From the NCBI GenBank assembly GCA_009926295.1, contig RFPF01000105.1, positions 1 through 9,140 of the forward strand: 9,140 nt of DNA, read 5' to 3'. Made by a program: the position numbers and the translations under genes. Positions 7,101 to 9,140 of this stretch are shown here, piece by piece; the first letter of the stretch is position 1, and every line of letters starts with the position of its first letter. This stretch comes from Planctomycetia bacterium. GTDB lineage: Bacteria > Planctomycetota > Planctomycetia > Pirellulales > UBA1268. The notes beneath the pieces were generated by a model that worked only from the letters and a program-made list of their open reading frames with translations, had not been told where the DNA came from and ran no database searches.

Positions 7101-7635
7101 TTGGCTCGTCGACCGCGCTGGGCTTCTCGTGCTGTGTGACCTGTCGCCGAACTGTCTTGACGTCTGCCGAGAGCGGCTCGCGGGCCGGGGGCGTCTGCAA
7201 ACCTTCGTCGTGCAGGAGGCTGAACTGCCTCCCGACCTGACCGGGCGTGTGGACGCGCTGTGGAGTTACGACTGCCTGGTGCATGTGGCGCCGGAGCAGT
7301 GTGCCCGCTACATGGCCGAAATCGCCCGCGTGCTCCGACCGGGTGGGGTGGCCGTGCTGCACCATGCGGGGGCTCAAAAGAAGCGGGTACGCGTGCTTGC
7401 GGATGCCGTCATACGGTGGTGTCGCCGGCACACGGCGCCCGCAGACGTCGACTCCGGGTGGCGATCGGCGGTGTCATCCCCCCAGGTCGCGGAGTGGGCC
7501 CGGGCGGCCGGCCTGGAGGTCGAGCGCCAGGAGTCGACGTGGGCATGGAAGTCGCCCAGCGGGCCAGTGCGGATCGGTGTCCCGCGGTTCGGCGACGCCA
7601 TTACGGTCGTCCGCCGCCCCGGCGGCCGACCATGA
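4105..7635 (+). CDS. Four-domain sulfotransferase / GT2 glycosyltransferase / sulfotransferase / methyltransferase
   Basis: A 1176-residue cytosolic modular enzyme. Residues 8-235: sulfotransferase, with PAPS-binding loop TGMHRSGTS (15-23), VVKDPRTS (112-119) and 3'-phosphate motif VRNADDVAASL (142-152). Residues 258-477: GT2 glycosyltransferase, with VMRTRWRP, VNDGG (292-296), metal-binding DDDD (347-350) and acceptor-side LGDW (439-442). Residues 503-617: strand-rich region of unknown fold. Residues 637-907: second sulfotransferase, with GAQRSGTTWL (642-651), KE (667-668), DFTPAY (738-743) and VLRDPVTRALS (766-776). Residues 937-1176: class I methyltransferase, with LEIGPGHGRW (988-997), CDLS (1011-1014) and a VLRPGGVAVLHH strand (1076-1087). 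All key motifs are intact, so each domain looks active. It probably transfers a sugar and adds sulfate and methyl groups to a surface glycan. The ATG at 4105 begins just before domain 1; an in-frame TTG at 4036 would add 23 non-conserved residues. Confidence 0.9.
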   Translation: MGCNDHSQPTIILLTGMHRSGTSLVARGLHAMGLNLGDRVDTEPHPANPHGHWEHADVWRAQERLLVSLGREWHASPGPLPPRWLEWPDTIATIGQFTALATTELCRRGHWVVKDPRTSLLIPLWRDVARRLDARLTIVRIVRNADDVAASLAVRDGIPHDRATQMWNDHQRSIDRDSAGLEMLTIRHAMLVREPIAVFGEIGAFCGLTDAGNRAPVAAALVDEALWHHRRHADSDNAGVPSCVDFRPDPGPPVDKGRVLIVMRTRWRPHVLSRGLRSVLCQTYRNWFLQIVNDGGPRGVVERAVAPYRHLFEGRIGILHHERCLGMEAASNAGIAAAPGDFIAIHDDDDTWNPEFLERMVSWLHDAGCQAVACRSRIVGETWKTQECVRRWTTDFGPWISRITATDLAASNLFPPIAFLFRRSLYEEAGPYHEGLPALGDWLFNRRVAARHVIDVLPESLANWHRREHGDSVPNSPQIDHLRFEEHVRNWPNPRPLPPFSCEMRQVEWWAAVDSRDGPRFVMPDATSGDRHGAATPVLPSGLYLLRFQPPRESIGATWLFYSRTAAGFSRGQAAPFRARAGESVTVLLNAREPVLGLGVAATTGPVRPLPGRTEVIRLADDVAAIGGLATTPRLPDVLCIGAQRSGTTWLHAALSGHAKTWTSGIKEYHHFDWDGADPAIGRFRQEQAIGLIRTAEPGPGRDDAVRRAVRHGFPTGRSWEDYAATFEGAPADRVVCDFTPAYATLGECDVADIVGMMPDVKVIFVLRDPVTRALSGARHRLRRAGVTRPSVAQLRDACAADDNVLRTDYLRTLRLWERHLSPDHLLILFFDDLVRDPLLVLERTCGFVGIPVPDEPESIITAANGHRNAETSLGPWPDLAELKAELSQRWLPQIIDLESRFGEPVHQWRRAAEARVRAMQAARAGAGAGGSHTVGDNLAQWDVQHRWPAGGDEWDGQARRCGIAYDSWKAGMIDRYQSLFPHGGTILEIGPGHGRWSDWLVDRAGLLVLCDLSPNCLDVCRERLAGRGRLQTFVVQEAELPPDLTGRVDALWSYDCLVHVAPEQCARYMAEIARVLRPGGVAVLHHAGAQKKRVRVLADAVIRWCRRHTAPADVDSGWRSAVSSPQVAEWARAAGLEVERQESTWAWKSPSGPVRIGVPRFGDAITVVRRPGGRP

Positions 7636-7693
7636 GTTGGATCGGAATAGCCCCACCGAGATGGCTCCGCCCAGCCTGCCTGCGCCCTCCAGA

Positions 7694-7749
7694 CTGCCCC
7701 GCCTTGCAGCGGTCGCTCTTGGCGGTCGGCACGATGGGCCGCGGGGCAG
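7694..7749. repeat. 9-bp inverted repeat in the gap before the rgpF-like gene
   Basis: The arms ctgccccgc (7694-7702) and gcggggcag (7741-7749) are perfect. The 38-nt loop contains gcggtcg twice and a possible nested 5-bp stem. It lies 59 bases past the stop of the large gene and ahead of the rgpF-like gene. It could form a leader or attenuating structure between two co-transcribed genes, or be a remnant of a dispersed repeat. The rest of the 7636-7877 gap shows nothing clear. Confidence 0.4.
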
Positions 7750-7877
7750 CGAAACTCCACGAGAAGCGGTATGCGTGTGGCGAAAGATTGTGCTAGAAGT
7801 CGCAGCCACCGTGCCGCCTGGTGATCTGCGTGATCACGGAGGACACGCCTCAGCCTGATTGGAGCCCGCAGCGAGCC

Positions 7878-8732
7878 GTGAAAAAGCGCTGCCTCATCTA
7901 CGCCCACTGGGACATCAACGGTTTCGTTGATCCGTTCGTGATTCATGCCCTGCGGCAATACCGCCCGACGGTGGATCGCATCGTCTTCGTCACGACGAAC
8001 TACCGACTCCGCAGCCGCCAGCTCGAAGCAGTCGCCGACGACATCCTGGTCAGGGAGAACATCGGCTTTGATTTCATGAGCTGGCGCGAGGGTCTTCAGA
8101 CACTGACCCCGCATGCCTTTGACGAGGTGATCTTCACCAACAGCAGCGTCTACGGGCCGGTTTGGCCGATGGAGCGTGTGTTCCAATCGCCGACCAGCGA
8201 GAACGGCGGCCTCTGGGGAATGTCGATTTCCCGGCACCACACGCCTCATCTCCAGTCCTATTTCATGGCGATGTCGCAGTGGCTGCTGACATCCCAGCTC
8301 GGTCAGGCGCTCTGGGAGGATGTCATTCCGTTTACCGACAAGGGCATGGTGATCGAAGCCTACGAGCTTGCGTGGATGGAGCGATGCCTGGCCGCCGGTG
8401 TTCCCGTGGATGCGATTTTCGACGCACGCCGGATCGAGGGCATCCCGGTGAGCGAACACGTGGCCAACCTCGTACGCTGGCCTCCGAGGCTCGCGCTCGC
8501 GCGGCTGTACCGCCGGGCCGTGCGGCGAGGGCCGAGCAACCCGACGCACCTTCACTGGAAGGCGATGCTCGAAAGCGGCGTGCCCTTCGTGAAGGTCGAC
8601 CTGTTCTCCCGCAACCCCTACGGCATGCGAATCAGCCGCGTGTACGACTGGCTGCAGCGGCACACCGACTACCCGGTCGAGATGATTCGCAGGCACCAGG
8701 CCCGTCTGCAGCGACAACGTCCGGCCGCCTAG
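7878..8732 (+). CDS. Rhamnan synthesis protein F (RgpF) family, glycan assembly
   Basis: This 284-residue protein belongs to the RgpF family, which takes part in making rhamnose-rich cell-wall polysaccharides and is found in many surface-glycan clusters. Recognisable features are the N-terminal strand CLIYAHWD (5-12) followed by VDPFV, then RENIGFDFMSWREG (59-72), IFTNSSVYGP (85-94) and a following GLWGMS. There is no signal peptide or membrane segment, so it should act in the cytosol. The GTG at 7878 is chosen because it gives MKKRCLIYAHWD, the usual way this domain opens, with GGAG 13 bases ahead. GTGs at 7821 and 7830 would add 19 or 16 poorly conserved residues and cannot be ruled out. 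It follows the multidomain enzyme on the same strand and probably works in the same pathway. The exact sugar and reaction are not known. Confidence 0.85.
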   Translation: MKKRCLIYAHWDINGFVDPFVIHALRQYRPTVDRIVFVTTNYRLRSRQLEAVADDILVRENIGFDFMSWREGLQTLTPHAFDEVIFTNSSVYGPVWPMERVFQSPTSENGGLWGMSISRHHTPHLQSYFMAMSQWLLTSQLGQALWEDVIPFTDKGMVIEAYELAWMERCLAAGVPVDAIFDARRIEGIPVSEHVANLVRWPPRLALARLYRRAVRRGPSNPTHLHWKAMLESGVPFVKVDLFSRNPYGMRISRVYDWLQRHTDYPVEMIRRHQARLQRQRPAA

Positions 8733-8801
8733 GGGCCACGGTCGACGAGCCCGACGAACGCATGCCGTTTTTCGTGTGCATCACACGTATATCTCCCGTG
8801 G

Positions 8802-8921
8802 TCAATATCGCGAGACATCGACGACGCGCGGACCGCGGTCGCAGCGGTTGCTCAACTGCCCCGTCACGGTGTTGCTCACGGAATCTGAGATGAACGCCAC
8901 GGCGCCGTCGGCGAACAGCAA
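8802..8921 (-). pseudogene. C-terminal fragment of a DUF1559-type protein
   Basis: On the minus strand about 40 codons read LLFADGAVAFISDS, then a leucine/arginine-rich stretch, and end in a tyrosine before the stop at 8802-8804. This is the typical last segment of DUF1559 (H-X9-DG) proteins, pilin-like proteins with many copies in planctomycete genomes. The rest of the protein, including the pilin-like N-terminus and the HPGG-like lead-in to FADG, is absent. The open frame continues to an ATG at 8993, but those 24 residues do not resemble the family. The fragment is best seen as a decayed gene end. Confidence 0.6.
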
Positions 8922-9034
8922 TCGGCGGTCCAGTGCTCTCCGCAGGTCCATTCGCTGTTCTGACCTGCCCCCACTGATGGAACCAGTTTTCATCGTGGAG
9001 GCCGGTCAGCGACCTTCACTGCAAGCCCGCCTCG

Positions 9035-9140
9035 CTACTCGTGCCAGGCCGAAACGGGCACGCAACTGCAGAACAGGTTGCGGTCGCCATGGACGTTGTC
9101 GACGCGGCCGACCGGCGGCCAGTATTTGTGCCGCTCGATC
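9035..9140 (-). CDS. gcvP: Glycine dehydrogenase (glycine cleavage P protein), C-terminal end only
   Basis: The last 34 codons of gcvP enter from the right edge and end at the TAG at 9035-9037. The peptide contains KYWPPVGRVDN, GDRNLFCSC and VPVSAW, the highly conserved tail of the pyridoxal-phosphate-dependent P protein that decarboxylates glycine in the glycine cleavage system. The catalytic lysine and most of the roughly 950-residue protein lie outside the window. The gene converges on the glycan module. The gap to the DUF1559 fragment holds no evident terminator. Confidence 0.9.
   Translation of the reverse strand, partial: IERHKYWPPVGRVDNVHGDRNLFCSCVPVSAWHE

Noticed and set aside
7374..8717. 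Minus-strand open frame of 447 codons opposite the methyltransferase end and the rgpF-like gene
   Set aside because: It spans two real plus-strand genes and their gap and shows no family signature; it is explained by high GC content.
8773..8787. 6-bp stem with a 3-nt loop (cgtgtg-cat-cacacg) after the rgpF-like gene, with a T-run next to it
   Set aside because: The T-run precedes the stem on the plus strand and becomes an A-run after it on the minus strand, so it does not fit an intrinsic terminator in either direction; the stem is also short.

Overview
The window is GC-rich and gene-dense, and reads like an accessory region beside a core metabolic gene. The best guess is a planctomycete of the Pirellulales type. 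This rests on a degraded C-terminal piece of a DUF1559-type protein (a family expanded in Planctomycetes), on weak or absent Shine-Dalgarno sequences, and on a very large modular sulfotransferase/glycosyltransferase/methyltransferase protein. This is inference; there is no rRNA or marker gene to settle it.

Left part (1-4104) is mobile DNA and its debris. Two IS91-family (HUH, rolling-circle type) transposase genes lie tail to tail. The one on the plus strand enters from beyond the left edge and loses homology to its partner after base 1322. The one on the minus strand (1539-3134) looks complete. A perfect 10-bp inverted repeat with a 20-nt loop sits between them. Further right come another strong hairpin (3268-3301), a small HTH protein that may be the C-terminal piece of a recombinase (3313-3783), an 18/20 inverted repeat (3776-3839), a 35-bp remnant of a third IS91 transposase (3867-3901) and a palindromic hairpin (3897-3923).

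Central part (4105-8732) is a surface-glycan module on the plus strand. One gene encodes a protein of about 1176 residues with four recognisable enzyme domains in a row: sulfotransferase, GT2 glycosyltransferase, second sulfotransferase, and SAM-dependent methyltransferase. A region of unknown fold lies between the second and third. About 240 bases further on is a gene of the rhamnan-synthesis F (RgpF) family. Together they suggest building and decorating (sulfating, methylating) a cell-surface polysaccharide. The substrates cannot be read from the sequence.

Right edge (8733-9140): a decayed DUF1559 C-terminal fragment on the minus strand, then the last 34 codons of gcvP (glycine dehydrogenase, P protein) entering from the right. 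gcvP marks the return to housekeeping sequence.

The most notable item is the four-domain fusion enzyme. No rRNA, tRNA, CRISPR array or convincing promoter was found.
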